Assembly (NCBI GenBank): GCA_964611645.1
Contig: CAZTAO010000067.1
Location: forward strand, 1-23,719
Source of the DNA: CAZTAO01 sp964611645
Lineage (GTDB): Bacteria; Armatimonadota; UBA5829
DNA length: 23,719 bases
Reading direction: 5' to 3'
The notes under the pieces are model-generated. The model did not search any database. It was not told where the DNA came from and saw only the letters and a list, made by a program, of their open reading frames with translations. Shown in pieces: positions 16,993-23,673 of this stretch; the stretch's first letter is position 1, and each line of letters opens with the position of its first letter. The position numbers and the translations under genes were made by a program.

Positions 16993-17232
16993 ATGGCCGG
17001 CGATGTGAAGTATGACCTGTGCCCAGAGACGGGTATCGGTTGCGTTCTGGTGAAACAGGGCGGCGAATCAGTGAAGATCGACTTGATGCCGGATGAGGCA
17101 GCGGACCTCAAAGACCTGGTAGATTCCGGCGACCTGGCTGGAGCTAAGGCCTTGCTGGAGGGAGTTGACTCCAGAGCCGCGACCGCTATGGATGACGAGG
17201 CCCTCAAAGCCTTGGCGAAAGAGATGGGCTAA
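16993..17232 (+). CDS. Small acidic protein with CX6C, first gene of the PerR operon
   Basis: A 79-residue soluble, acidic protein that I do not recognise. The N-terminal half (KYDLCPETGIGCVLVKQGGESVKIDLMPDEA) is probably beta-stranded and holds two cysteines, C9 and C16, around a PETGIG turn. The C-terminal half is helical and alanine/leucine-rich (ADLKDLVDSGDLAGAKALLEG, MDDEALKALAKEMG). The ATG has AAAGGAG at 8 nt spacing, and promoter elements lie directly upstream. It is followed after 4 nt by perR and then the rubrerythrin. That setting suggests a role in redox or metal handling. The two cysteines could bind a metal or form a disulfide, but this is not shown by any known motif. Confidence 0.8.
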   Translation: MAGDVKYDLCPETGIGCVLVKQGGESVKIDLMPDEAADLKDLVDSGDLAGAKALLEGVDSRAATAMDDEALKALAKEMG

Positions 17233-17236
17233 GGCT

Positions 17237-17668
17237 ATGAGTGAAGCTTACAAGACATACGGAGCGATGCTGGACGTTGAACTTGCGACTGCCCGGCTGA
17301 AAGAGTCCGGCGCTCGCATGACCGCTCAACGCAGAGCTGTGCTTGAGATTCTGCGTGGCAACCGAACCCACCCCACGGCGGAGGCCCTTATAGACCAGGT
17401 TCGAGACAGGCTGGGCTGTGTGGCGCCTGCTACTATCTACAACACATTGCAAGCCCTGGAGACCCTGGGGTTTGTGCGGCGGATAGATGGCCTGGAGCAA
17501 CGGGCCCACTTCGACCCGGATACCTCTCCGCACCAGCACGCGATATGCTCGAGCTGCAAGTGGGTATGGGATGTATCGGAAATCGACCTCCCCGCGGACA
17601 TGCCGGCGGGGTTCCTGATGAAAGACATATTGCTCCTGGGCATGTGCGCCAAGTGTGCCGCTGCCTGA
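17237..17668 (+). CDS. perR: PerR-type Fur family peroxide-responsive regulator
   Basis: A 143-residue metal-dependent repressor of the Fur family. The DNA-binding winged helix covers about 20-85 (RMTAQRRAVLEIL, THPTAEALIDQVRDRL, VAPATIYNTLQALETLGFVRRI). The dimer and metal domain follows. The ligands of Bacillus subtilis PerR (His37, Asp85, His91, His93, Asp104; structural zinc Cys96, Cys99) match here with a constant shift of eight: H45, D93, H99, H101, D112, C104, C107. C137 and C140 form the second CXXC. The aspartate at the Asp104 position is the mark of peroxide sensing by histidine oxidation. ATG 17237 follows the small protein gene by 4 nt. It probably controls this operon, though no clear PerR box was found. 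Confidence 0.87.
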   Translation: MSEAYKTYGAMLDVELATARLKESGARMTAQRRAVLEILRGNRTHPTAEALIDQVRDRLGCVAPATIYNTLQALETLGFVRRIDGLEQRAHFDPDTSPHQHAICSSCKWVWDVSEIDLPADMPAGFLMKDILLLGMCAKCAAA

Positions 17669-17740
17669 TGTATCCACACACTCCCCCGGCCATTGCGAGG
17701 GGGAGCCAATCACAACAACCAGAGGAGACACGAGAAGACT

Positions 17741-18280
17741 ATGAAATGGCGATGTGGCGTTTGCGGATTTGTTTCCGAGGGGAGCGAAGCCCCGGACAAT
17801 TGCCCGAATTGCAGGGCAGCGAAAGAGAAGTTCAGCGTGCTGGAGACTGCGGGCGGCCTGCTGCAGATAGTCGATTTCAATAGGCTGGGAGTCGCGAAGG
17901 GCACGGCGTTTGAGGAAGACCTCAAGGCGCAGTTTATGGGCGAGTGTTCCGAGGTCGGGATGTACATCGCGATGGCCAGGCAGGCTGAGCGCGAAGGTTA
18001 CCCTGAGGTAGCCGAGACCATGAAGCGGATCGCCTGGGAAGAAGCCCACCACGCCGCTCGGTTCTGCGAACTGATCGGTGGCATATCCGAGAGCACCAAA
18101 GAGAACCTGGAGAAGCTGGTGATGGGCGAGTCCGGGGCGAACACAGGCAAGAAGGGCATTGCGACCAGGAGCAAGGCAGAGAACCAGGACGCCGTCCATG
18201 ACGCAGTCCACGAAGCCTGCAAAGACGAAGCCCGTCACGCCGCAGCCTTCAACGGATTGCTGAAAAGGCTGTTTAGCTAG
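17741..18280 (+). CDS. Reverse rubrerythrin (N-terminal rubredoxin)
   Basis: A 179-residue non-haem iron peroxidase of the reverse rubrerythrin type, which reduces hydrogen peroxide (and oxygen in some anaerobes) with electrons from NAD(P)H via rubredoxin partners. The rubredoxin domain is N-terminal: C5xxC8 and C21xxC24. The four-helix diiron domain follows, with glutamates in GECSE (68-71), the E101xxH104 motif in EEAHHA, and E163xxH166 in DEARHA. The domain order is the reverse of classical rubrerythrin. The start is ATG 17741 after AGAGGAGA. It is the last gene of the operon, 72 nt after perR, and is followed by a strong terminator. Control by PerR is known for clostridial homologues and is inferred here. 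Confidence 0.92.
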   Translation: MKWRCGVCGFVSEGSEAPDNCPNCRAAKEKFSVLETAGGLLQIVDFNRLGVAKGTAFEEDLKAQFMGECSEVGMYIAMARQAEREGYPEVAETMKRIAWEEAHHAARFCELIGGISESTKENLEKLVMGESGANTGKKGIATRSKAENQDAVHDAVHEACKDEARHAAAFNGLLKRLFS

Positions 18281-18306
18281 GTAGTTTGGGTAGGCAGTAG
18301 AATAAG

Positions 18307-18353
18307 AAGCGGCCGCTGCGATTGGGTAATGACCCAGGCAGCGGCCGCTTTTG
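18307..18353 (+). terminator. Intrinsic terminator after the rubrerythrin gene
   Basis: A perfect 13-bp stem, AAGCGGCCGCTGC (18307-18319) with its complement at 18338-18350. An inner TGGGT/ACCCA helix and an AATG loop cap it, followed by a T-rich run. The minus strand also reads into TTCTTATT, so it could stop transcription from the right as well. Confidence 0.85.
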
Positions 18354-18369
18354 TGTGTACCAGTGCTAT

Positions 18370-18429
18370 GCTGCGGGAACGACGGTTAGCAATGAGCCCT
18401 CAAGTCTCCACACTGTAAGTTCCCGCAGC
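18370..18429. repeat. Inverted repeat between convergent genes
   Basis: Perfect 11-base arms GCTGCGGGAAC (18370-18380) and GTTCCCGCAGC (18419-18429) with a 38-nt spacer. It lies just downstream of the minus-strand thuA-like gene, so it could form a stem in its 3' untranslated region. No U-tract is present. Confidence 0.55.
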
Positions 18430-18449
18430 CCCAACCTTTGGCAGATGAA

Positions 18450-19184
18450 CTACAACTCCTCCAGCGGCTCCACCGGTTGGTTGTAGAACGGAGTCACCGT
18501 GTCGTTGCCTTTGAATGCCAGCCACTTCACGCCGTTGCCGATTACTTTGAGGATCTCGGGGTTGTAGTAGATTGGGAAGGTCTCGTGGCCGGGGGAGAAG
18601 TAGAAGACCTTGCCGAGGCCACGGCTCCAGGTTGCGCCGCTTCGGAAGACCTCTCCACCCTTGAACCAGCTTATGAAGACCAAGTCGTCCGGGTCGGGGA
18701 TGTTGAAGTGCTCGCCGTACATCTCGGTCTGCGGCAGGTCGATGAAAGGTCCGATGCCCGCAGCTATCGGGTGAGAGGGCTTCACAACCCATATCCGCTC
18801 GTTGTCCGAGGCTTCCCGCCAACGAAGCTGGCAGCCGGTGCCCATCAGCTTGCGGAATATCTTGGACATATGGCCCGAGTGCAGGACCATTATCCCCATC
18901 CCATCCAGCACCCGCTGCTGCACGCGCTCAACTACCTCATCCGAGACCTCACCGTGCGCCACGTGTCCCCACCAGATCAGAACATCGGTGGAGTCCAACA
19001 CTTCCTGGGTAAGCCCGTGCTCCGGCTCGTCCAGGGTCGCCGTCCCCACTTCCAGATGCGGGTTCTGCTTCAGATAGCTCGCTATGGCGGCGTGCATCCC
19101 TTCCGGGTAGATCTCCTTGCACACGGCCTCACTCTTTTCGTGCCGGAACTCGTTCCACACAGTCACTCGAATAGATCTATGCAC
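18450..19184 (-). CDS. ThuA family protein (trehalose-utilisation type)
   Basis: A 244-residue member of the ThuA family (glutamine-amidotransferase-like fold), linked in some bacteria to oxidation of trehalose or other disaccharides. Family features are RVTVWNEFRHEK at the N-terminus, LIWWGHVAHGEV, GMGIMVLHSGHMSKIFRKLMG, and FYFSPGHETFPIYYNPEILKVIGNGVKW near the C-terminus. The start chosen is GTG at 19184 because GAGAGG lies 7 nt upstream and the product then begins just before the family N-terminus. A GTG at 19217 would add 11 residues. It has its own promoter. The true reaction of the family is uncertain and the substrate is not deducible here. Confidence 0.85.
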   Translation of the reverse strand: MHRSIRVTVWNEFRHEKSEAVCKEIYPEGMHAAIASYLKQNPHLEVGTATLDEPEHGLTQEVLDSTDVLIWWGHVAHGEVSDEVVERVQQRVLDGMGIMVLHSGHMSKIFRKLMGTGCQLRWREASDNERIWVVKPSHPIAAGIGPFIDLPQTEMYGEHFNIPDPDDLVFISWFKGGEVFRSGATWSRGLGKVFYFSPGHETFPIYYNPEILKVIGNGVKWLAFKGNDTVTPFYNQPVEPLEEL

Positions 19185-19242
19185 CAAAACACCTCTCTCC
19201 ACGGCAGCGCAAGCCACCGTCTAGTTATCAACATTGCTGTAC

Positions 19243-19270
19243 TCTATAGCCGAGCAGGGTGGTGTGTCAA
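19243..19270 (-). promoter_or_regulatory. Promoter of the thuA-like gene
   Basis: On the minus strand, TTGACA (perfect -35, 19265-19270) and TATAGA (four of six, 19243-19248) are separated by 16 bp. Transcription would begin near 19236, about 50 nt before the GTG start. Confidence 0.65.
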
Positions 19271-19311
19271 GTCGGACAGGGATTCGGGGCGGATGATACG
19301 CGGGAGGCGGA

Positions 19312-20352
19312 CTACAAGATACCGGACGCCAGCGCCTTCTCGTAGCCTCCGGACCCACAACTGGGGCACACCGCCCAAACATACGAGCCTTCGACAAACA
19401 CATCCGGCCCGCAGATCTGGCTTGCCGCCGGTATCCGGTTCTTCACAAGCTCGAGCAGCTCCCTGGCCTTGAGAGTATCTCCGGGCTTCAAGCCAAGTTC
19501 GCGCAGGACTCGCAGGTCCTTCAACTGGTCTCTGGTGAATATCCAGGTGCAGATGTGCTCGTCGGGGTCGTAGGCCGGGCAGGGGTCGCAGACCATACAA
19601 CAGCCTTCGGTGAGAGTAACCGCAATCTCCGGCTCCTCCCGCATCCTCACTATTATCTCCTGCAGGTTGTCCTCATTGAGCGGTTTGGAGATGTCGGCGG
19701 AACCGGCGTAGCAAAGCAGGCACAGCAGGTGGTGTGGCCGGATGAAGAGCCTGTCTGCATTCCTTATCCTCTCGCTCGATTCCTGCTTGGCTCGTCGCAT
19801 TTCCTTCTTTGTTCTGATCGGCAGAAGCGAATAAGGGCCGCAGCCAGCCAACTCTTCCCCAAGCTCCCAACAGTTGCCCAGCGAGTAGGATCTCTGCCCA
19901 CCCTTCTCCCGGGTCTGCCGGAAGTAGTCCTCGCGCGCGTGTTCGCACTCCTGCCAGGCATTCGTCGTTGGGGACTTGTGGTAGCAGATTCCCTCAAGGC
20001 TTTCGAGTCTGAGGAACAGCAACCTCACCACATCTATAGCAGGGTGAACCGTGTTGGGGCGGATGTCCAGCCTGTAGAGAAGCTCCAGGTCCTTGGCCCT
20101 GTCGGCATAGTCGGCTTGGCGAGAGAGGAAGTCCACGGGGAGCGGACCACTGTTGCCCGGGAACACGTCAAGGTAATGAGCCCGGACCAGATCCAGGTCG
20201 GCAACAAGCTTGATCTGCAGGAACGGGTCGGAGCGGATGGCCGCGCGGATAGAATCGGTGACAGCCGTTCCGCACGGCGGCCTCGCAGCCCCCGCTGCGG
20301 CACAGACCGCGCACAGCAGATGGTGAGCCCTGAGTTCAAATACTTCTTCCAT
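19312..20352 (-). CDS. Tandemly duplicated DUF1284 protein
   Basis: A 346-residue cysteine-rich protein. The DUF1284 hallmark appears twice: LRAHHLLCAVC at about 7-17 and IRPHHLLCLLC at about 204-214. The copies also align over a later helix: RAKDLELLYRLDIRPNTV near 85-102 matches QLKDLRVLRELGLKPGDT near 276-293. The second copy has a cysteine cluster (C251, C252, C255, C258, C268) in CCMVCDPCPAYDPDEHICTW. The first copy has no cysteines at that place. A C-terminal CPSC (329-332) ends the protein. Two His-His-Leu-Leu-Cys motifs plus the cluster suggest metal or iron-sulfur binding, but the function of DUF1284 is not known. The ATG has AGGCAGGA upstream and an extended -10 promoter. Confidence 0.85.
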   Translation of the reverse strand: MEEVFELRAHHLLCAVCAAAGAARPPCGTAVTDSIRAAIRSDPFLQIKLVADLDLVRAHYLDVFPGNSGPLPVDFLSRQADYADRAKDLELLYRLDIRPNTVHPAIDVVRLLFLRLESLEGICYHKSPTTNAWQECEHAREDYFRQTREKGGQRSYSLGNCWELGEELAGCGPYSLLPIRTKKEMRRAKQESSERIRNADRLFIRPHHLLCLLCYAGSADISKPLNEDNLQEIIVRMREEPEIAVTLTEGCCMVCDPCPAYDPDEHICTWIFTRDQLKDLRVLRELGLKPGDTLKARELLELVKNRIPAASQICGPDVFVEGSYVWAVCPSCGSGGYEKALASGIL

Positions 20353-20370
20353 ACGTCCTGCCTCTCAGCA

Positions 20371-20379
20371 ATTATAGCA
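20371..20379 (-). promoter_or_regulatory. Extended -10 promoter of the DUF1284 gene
   Basis: The minus strand reads TGCTATAAT, a perfect -10 with the TGn extension, about 19 nt before the ATG at 20352. No good -35 is seen, as is usual for extended -10 promoters. The same nine bases precede the GH20-like gene. Confidence 0.6.
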
Positions 20380-20494
20380 CGGCTTCGGGGTTGCGGGTTT
20401 TGCGTTCTGCCGTTCACCACCGTATTGTGGTAATATGTTTATGCAATCGTCCCACGATGCGTGGAAAGCGATTGTATATTGGGAGGGCTTGTCT

Positions 20495-21358
20495 ATGGCG
20501 CGCTCACTGGGTTTGCGAATACTCTCGACTATCGGACTTCTCGCTGTTTCTGTCTTGCTGGCGGGCGTAGTCGGCTGCGGGAAGCAGGACCGAATTGCTG
20601 GTAGCGGCTCGAGAGCCGGCAAGGTAGTAATGGGCAAGGGAATGAGCGTGAACCCGAAGGATGGCGCGGTTACAATCCTGGTCCCGGCAGGTAAGTTCCT
20701 GATGGGGAGCGCGGACACCGACAAAGATGCCAAGGTGAACCAGAAACCGCGGCACACCGTTTACCTGGACAGCTACCTCATCTACAGGGACCTTGTGACT
20801 GTTGCGCAATATCGGGAGTTCTGCAAGGCAACCGGTACCGAGATGCCCGAGGCCCCGGACTGGGGTTGGGAAGACGACCATCCAATGGTGCTGGTTACCT
20901 GGGAAGACGCCAACGCCTACGCGCAGTGGGCCGGAGCGTCCCTGCCGACTGAAGCGCAGTGGGAAAAGGCTGCGCGCGGAACCGATGGCAGGACCTATCC
21001 CTGGGGTAACAACTGGGAGAATGGCCGTCTGCACTGCTCAAAGGCCACTTGGGGAGATGCGCGCAAGACTGCCCCGGTGGGAAGCTGCGCCTCCGGCGCA
21101 AGCCCTTATGGCGTGATGGACATGGCGGGAAACGTGTCACAATGGTGCGCGGACTACTACGACAGCAAGTACTACCAGGCTTCGCCCGCAAAGAACCCCA
21201 CAGGCCCAAAGCTTGCGATAGGACGGGTATTGCGCGGGGGAAGCTGGAGCAGCGAGGCCCCCGAAACTTTCCACACAACCCGCCGGACGGGCAGCAACCC
21301 GACCATCCGGTTTATGGGCACCGGATTCCGCTGCGTGATGAAACTGCAGGGCGTGTAG
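20495..21358 (+). CDS. Lipoprotein with formylglycine-generating enzyme (sulfatase-modifying factor) domain
   Basis: A 287-residue predicted lipoprotein with an FGE-sulfatase (SUMF1-like) domain. The signal (MARSLGLRIL, hydrophobic to 27) ends in a lipobox-like VVGC with C28. The domain shows VPAGKFLMGS, LVTVAQYREFCKATG, LPTEAQWEKAARG, YPWGN, GVMDMAGNVSQWCADYY, RVLRGGSW and GTGFRC. Most bacterial proteins with this fold are not true formylglycine-generating enzymes. The active-site cysteine pair of those enzymes is not evident here, so a binding or other role is as likely. ATG 20495 has GGGAGGG 7 nt upstream; a farther in-frame ATG at 20435 would put extra residues before the signal. It is convergent with the next gene. 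Confidence 0.85.
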   Translation: MARSLGLRILSTIGLLAVSVLLAGVVGCGKQDRIAGSGSRAGKVVMGKGMSVNPKDGAVTILVPAGKFLMGSADTDKDAKVNQKPRHTVYLDSYLIYRDLVTVAQYREFCKATGTEMPEAPDWGWEDDHPMVLVTWEDANAYAQWAGASLPTEAQWEKAARGTDGRTYPWGNNWENGRLHCSKATWGDARKTAPVGSCASGASPYGVMDMAGNVSQWCADYYDSKYYQASPAKNPTGPKLAIGRVLRGGSWSSEAPETFHTTRRTGSNPTIRFMGTGFRCVMKLQGV

Positions 21359-21385
21359 CCGGCTCCAATGGTCCGGGAGGCTACA
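21354..21385. repeat. Hairpin spanning two convergent stop codons
   Basis: TGTAGCC (21354-21360) and GGCTACA (21379-21385) are complementary, with three more pairs (TCC/GGA) inside after a bulge. Each arm contains the TAG stop of one convergent gene. Without a U-run it is a weak candidate for a shared 3' end. Confidence 0.4.
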
Positions 21386-22982
21386 GATACGACCGGATCG
21401 GCTCGCGGCGGATGGCTTTGTCCACCAGCTTGCGCCACGCAGGGATTGGCACGCAGGTAGCTTCCGCGACGCCCTTTGCGAGCGCTCTGATCTCAGCCTG
21501 CAGGGCTGCAATCTCAGCCTTGCGCTCGGCGATCATGTCGACATCCATTATGGGATAGCCCGAAGCTTCGGCGACCTTTCGTACCGACTCCGCGACTTTG
21601 TCCAGGCACGGGAACACACCATCAAACCCTTCAGCAGCCTCACCCAGCTTCGTTGCGCAGCCTGTGGGATCGTCGAACTGACCCAATGCAGCTTCGTGAT
21701 ACAGGCGGAACGCAGTGTCGGATGCGAGCAGGATTGCGTATGCGGCTGCTACGTTGTCGATAGCCATCCCCATCGCATCGCGGCAGCGTTCCTCCGTTGA
21801 TGAGGCCGGTTCCCACGCGGCGAATATCTCGCGGGCTTCATTGAGGCCCTCTTGCCATGTGGGGAGGAGCCTTGCGGCGGTCTTGGAGGCGGTCTTTATG
21901 AATAGGGCCAACTGGTAGTTCTGGTATATCGCATTGCGCGGGACGTTGGGGAAGAGCTCCATCACGACATAGATCGGGGTCTGGCATTTGTTCTGGAGCA
22001 GCCTGGTAAGCTTGGTGAATGGAGTGATTCTGCCGAAAAGGGCGTTCTCCACCGCCGGCTCATCGTCGGTTCCCGGTTGCCATCCGCCGCTCATATACAG
22101 CCCCGCGCGCGCAATCGGGACCATCTGGGCCCACAGAGGGCTGCCGAAGCGGTGCTCCCAGGCAGTTAGGCAGCCGCTGGGGATTCCAAGCTCGAACGCG
22201 TCCACCGTGAACGCCTCGATCTCATCCGGCTCAACATCCGGCTCCATCTGCGCCTTGAGGTGGCCGCTGACCCGCTGGCAGTTGATGAACCCCTCCCACG
22301 ACTCTTCGCCAGGGCAAACGAACACGCTCTCGAAACCATTTTCCCGCCACCATTTCAGGCTCGCGGGGCGGTGGCCATAGTAGTTCCAGTCGAAGATCAC
22401 TGTCTCGCGCGGGATGCAGGGCAGAAGCTCCTGGTGCATCCAGATCATATCGCTCCAGATGACCGGCGTTATTCCCTCACCGAGCAGCAGGCGGCACATC
22501 TTGCCCAGAAACGCGCCGTAGAGCGGGCGGGTGTGGTCATCGAGGTCCGCCTCGTCGCCGCCGATGTGGATGGTCGTGGTCTTGAAGTGCTTGGAGTATT
22601 CCCGAGCAATCCGCAGCCCGAAATCCTCCGCCGCAGGGTCGGTGAAAGAGACCTGCGAAAGCTCGCCGTCCCGGAGGTAGTCCAACCGCTCCTGGTCGAC
22701 AAACTCCTCCATATGCCCGAACAGGTTGGTCATAGGCATCACAGTGATCCCGCGCGACCCCGCCTCATTCAGAAGCCAGGCTGCGTCCGAGGGAGTCATC
22801 ACGCCAGGCCGCACAGCTCCCGGCAGAGACTCAAACGCAAACGACCCCTCAAGATACAAACACAACCCGTTGTAACCAAGCCCACTCATCACCCCGAGCA
22901 GGTCAAGCACCTCCCCCCGATCAAACCGCATACTCCGGGCAAGGTCGATTTGCAGGTAACGATCTCTGAAGCGGGTTGGCAA
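21381..22982 (-). CDS. GH20-like beta-N-acetylhexosaminidase family protein
   Basis: A 533-residue protein whose N-terminal two thirds form a TIM-barrel glycosidase related to family 20 (hexosaminidase D-like). The family catalytic pair is present as HIGGDEA, D143-E144. It also has YNGLCLYLEG, the segment ITVMPMTNLFGHMEEFV, VIWSDMIWMHQ, and FDWNYYGHRP. The C-terminal part (about 380-533) is largely helical. No signal peptide is seen, so it is probably cytoplasmic, acting on imported or recycled amino-sugar glycans. The start is TTG at 22982. It is supported by AAGGAG 7 nt upstream (plus coordinates 22990-22995) and an extended -10 promoter. Confidence 0.82.
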   Translation of the reverse strand: MPTRFRDRYLQIDLARSMRFDRGEVLDLLGVMSGLGYNGLCLYLEGSFAFESLPGAVRPGVMTPSDAAWLLNEAGSRGITVMPMTNLFGHMEEFVDQERLDYLRDGELSQVSFTDPAAEDFGLRIAREYSKHFKTTTIHIGGDEADLDDHTRPLYGAFLGKMCRLLLGEGITPVIWSDMIWMHQELLPCIPRETVIFDWNYYGHRPASLKWWRENGFESVFVCPGEESWEGFINCQRVSGHLKAQMEPDVEPDEIEAFTVDAFELGIPSGCLTAWEHRFGSPLWAQMVPIARAGLYMSGGWQPGTDDEPAVENALFGRITPFTKLTRLLQNKCQTPIYVVMELFPNVPRNAIYQNYQLALFIKTASKTAARLLPTWQEGLNEAREIFAAWEPASSTEERCRDAMGMAIDNVAAAYAILLASDTAFRLYHEAALGQFDDPTGCATKLGEAAEGFDGVFPCLDKVAESVRKVAEASGYPIMDVDMIAERKAEIAALQAEIRALAKGVAEATCVPIPAWRKLVDKAIRREPIRSYL

Positions 22983-23015
22983 GGTAATGCTCCTTATGAT
23001 GACGATGATGGTGCC

Positions 23016-23024
23016 ATTATAGCA
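23016..23024 (-). promoter_or_regulatory. Extended -10 promoter of the GH20-like gene
   Basis: The minus strand reads TGCTATAAT 34 nt before the TTG start. A TTGAAC box lies upstream but at a 20-bp spacing, too long for a normal pair. The nonamer is identical to that before the DUF1284 gene. Confidence 0.6.
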
Positions 23025-23095
23025 CGCCGTCGGCGTTCAGCGTTCAAGGTTCAGAGTCTCGGGAATTGGTAACTGTTCAGAATGGGTGAGATACC

Positions 23096-23122
23096 CCCTC
23101 TCCCCGGCCTCCGGGGAGAGGG
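23096..23122. repeat. GC-rich dispersed-type palindrome
   Basis: Twelve-base arms CCCTCTCCCCGG and CCGGGGAGAGGG with a 3-nt loop, followed by TTGGGGTGAGGGG. Sequences of this make-up are widespread intergenic repeats in bacterial genomes. On the minus strand it lies upstream of the GH20-like gene, and on the plus strand upstream of ssrA. Confidence 0.65.
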
Positions 23123-23197
23123 TTGGGGTGAGGGGAAGAGATGAAGCTTCTGATATATCGCTCACTAAGTCTGAACAACTACGGAAATTGATGATTC

Positions 23198-23226
23198 TTG
23201 TGAGCGGAGGTTGGATGGGGTATAAT
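23198..23226 (+). promoter_or_regulatory. Promoter of ssrA
   Basis: TTGTGA (23198-23203, four of six) and a perfect TATAAT (23221-23226) are separated by 17 bp. Transcription would begin near 23233, about 84 nt before the mature tmRNA 5' end, so RNase P type trimming is expected. Confidence 0.75.
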
Positions 23227-23316
23227 ATATATGGCGCTTGAAGCGCCTTTCCTCTGCGAGGCCGCTATGCCCGAGTGTGGTGTGAGATCGGGGTTTCGGA
23301 GGCCTCCCCAAGATAT

Positions 23317-23673
23317 GGGGGCGATTGGTGTCGACAGGGAAAAGGTGGGTTTGAGCTGCGAGCCGAGGTTGGTCGGTTGGCCTCGTTAAAAGCCGTCCAA
23401 AAAACAAACGCGAACAATACACAGTACGCGCTCGCAGCCTAATCGCTGCGACGTCCGCCCGTTTGCAGTCGGTTCGAACGGATCCGGGCGTAACATAAAC
23501 CGGCTAGCTCGTCATTTTTGGTCCGGTGACTGACGGGGACTCCTAATCGGACTGGGGTTGAGGGATCCTTGCCTGCTGGAGCCTGATACCCGAGATTAAA
23601 ACGCAGGATATGCTCGTAGACGCTTGAGTTGACCTTTCTTTGGACCCGGGTTCGAGTCCCGGCGCCTCCACCA
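23317..23673 (+). ncRNA. ssrA: Transfer-messenger RNA (tmRNA)
   Basis: Complete 357-nt one-piece tmRNA that rescues stalled ribosomes with SmpB. The acceptor stem pairs GGGGGCG (23317-23323) with CGCCTCC (23663-23669, one G-U), and CCA is encoded at the 3' end (23671-23673). The D-loop-like segment GGTGTCGACAGGG follows the 5' arm. The T arm has CCGGG-TTCGAGT-CCCGG. The tag frame runs from GCG at 23410 to TAA at 23440-23442 and encodes ANNTQYALAA, ending in the LAA degradation signal recognised by ClpXP-type proteases. The upstream element CTCGTTAAAAGCCG matches the usual sequence before the resume codon. The first one or two bases of the 5' end could differ by processing. Confidence 0.97.

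Larger units (their letters stand above)
22983..23316. other. Intergenic region between GH20-like gene and ssrA
   Basis: A 334-nt gene-free stretch. It holds the leftward promoter of the GH20-like gene, a GC-rich palindrome, the ssrA promoter, and an 84-nt tmRNA precursor leader, each listed separately. The leader contains a GGCGC/GCGCC hairpin (23234-23248) and CCCC/GGGG complementarity running into the mature tmRNA 5' end. Confidence 0.7.

Noticed and set aside
17204..18238. 344-codon open frame on the minus strand
   Set aside because: It is antisense to perR and the rubrerythrin gene, both identified by ligand motifs. It has no ribosome site or family features.
18438..19472. 344-codon open frame on the plus strand
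   Set aside because: It is antisense to the thuA-like gene and runs into the DUF1284 gene. It is a by-product of GC-rich codon use.
20380..20494. Standard promoter for the FGE-domain lipoprotein gene
   Set aside because: Candidate boxes such as TTGCGT/TATTGT or TAATAT match poorly. Small palindromes (ACCAC/GTGGT, ATCGT/ACGAT) are present but too short to interpret.
23165..23422. 85-codon minus-strand frame over the ssrA promoter and tmRNA
   Set aside because: The region is fully explained by the tmRNA gene and its promoter on the plus strand.
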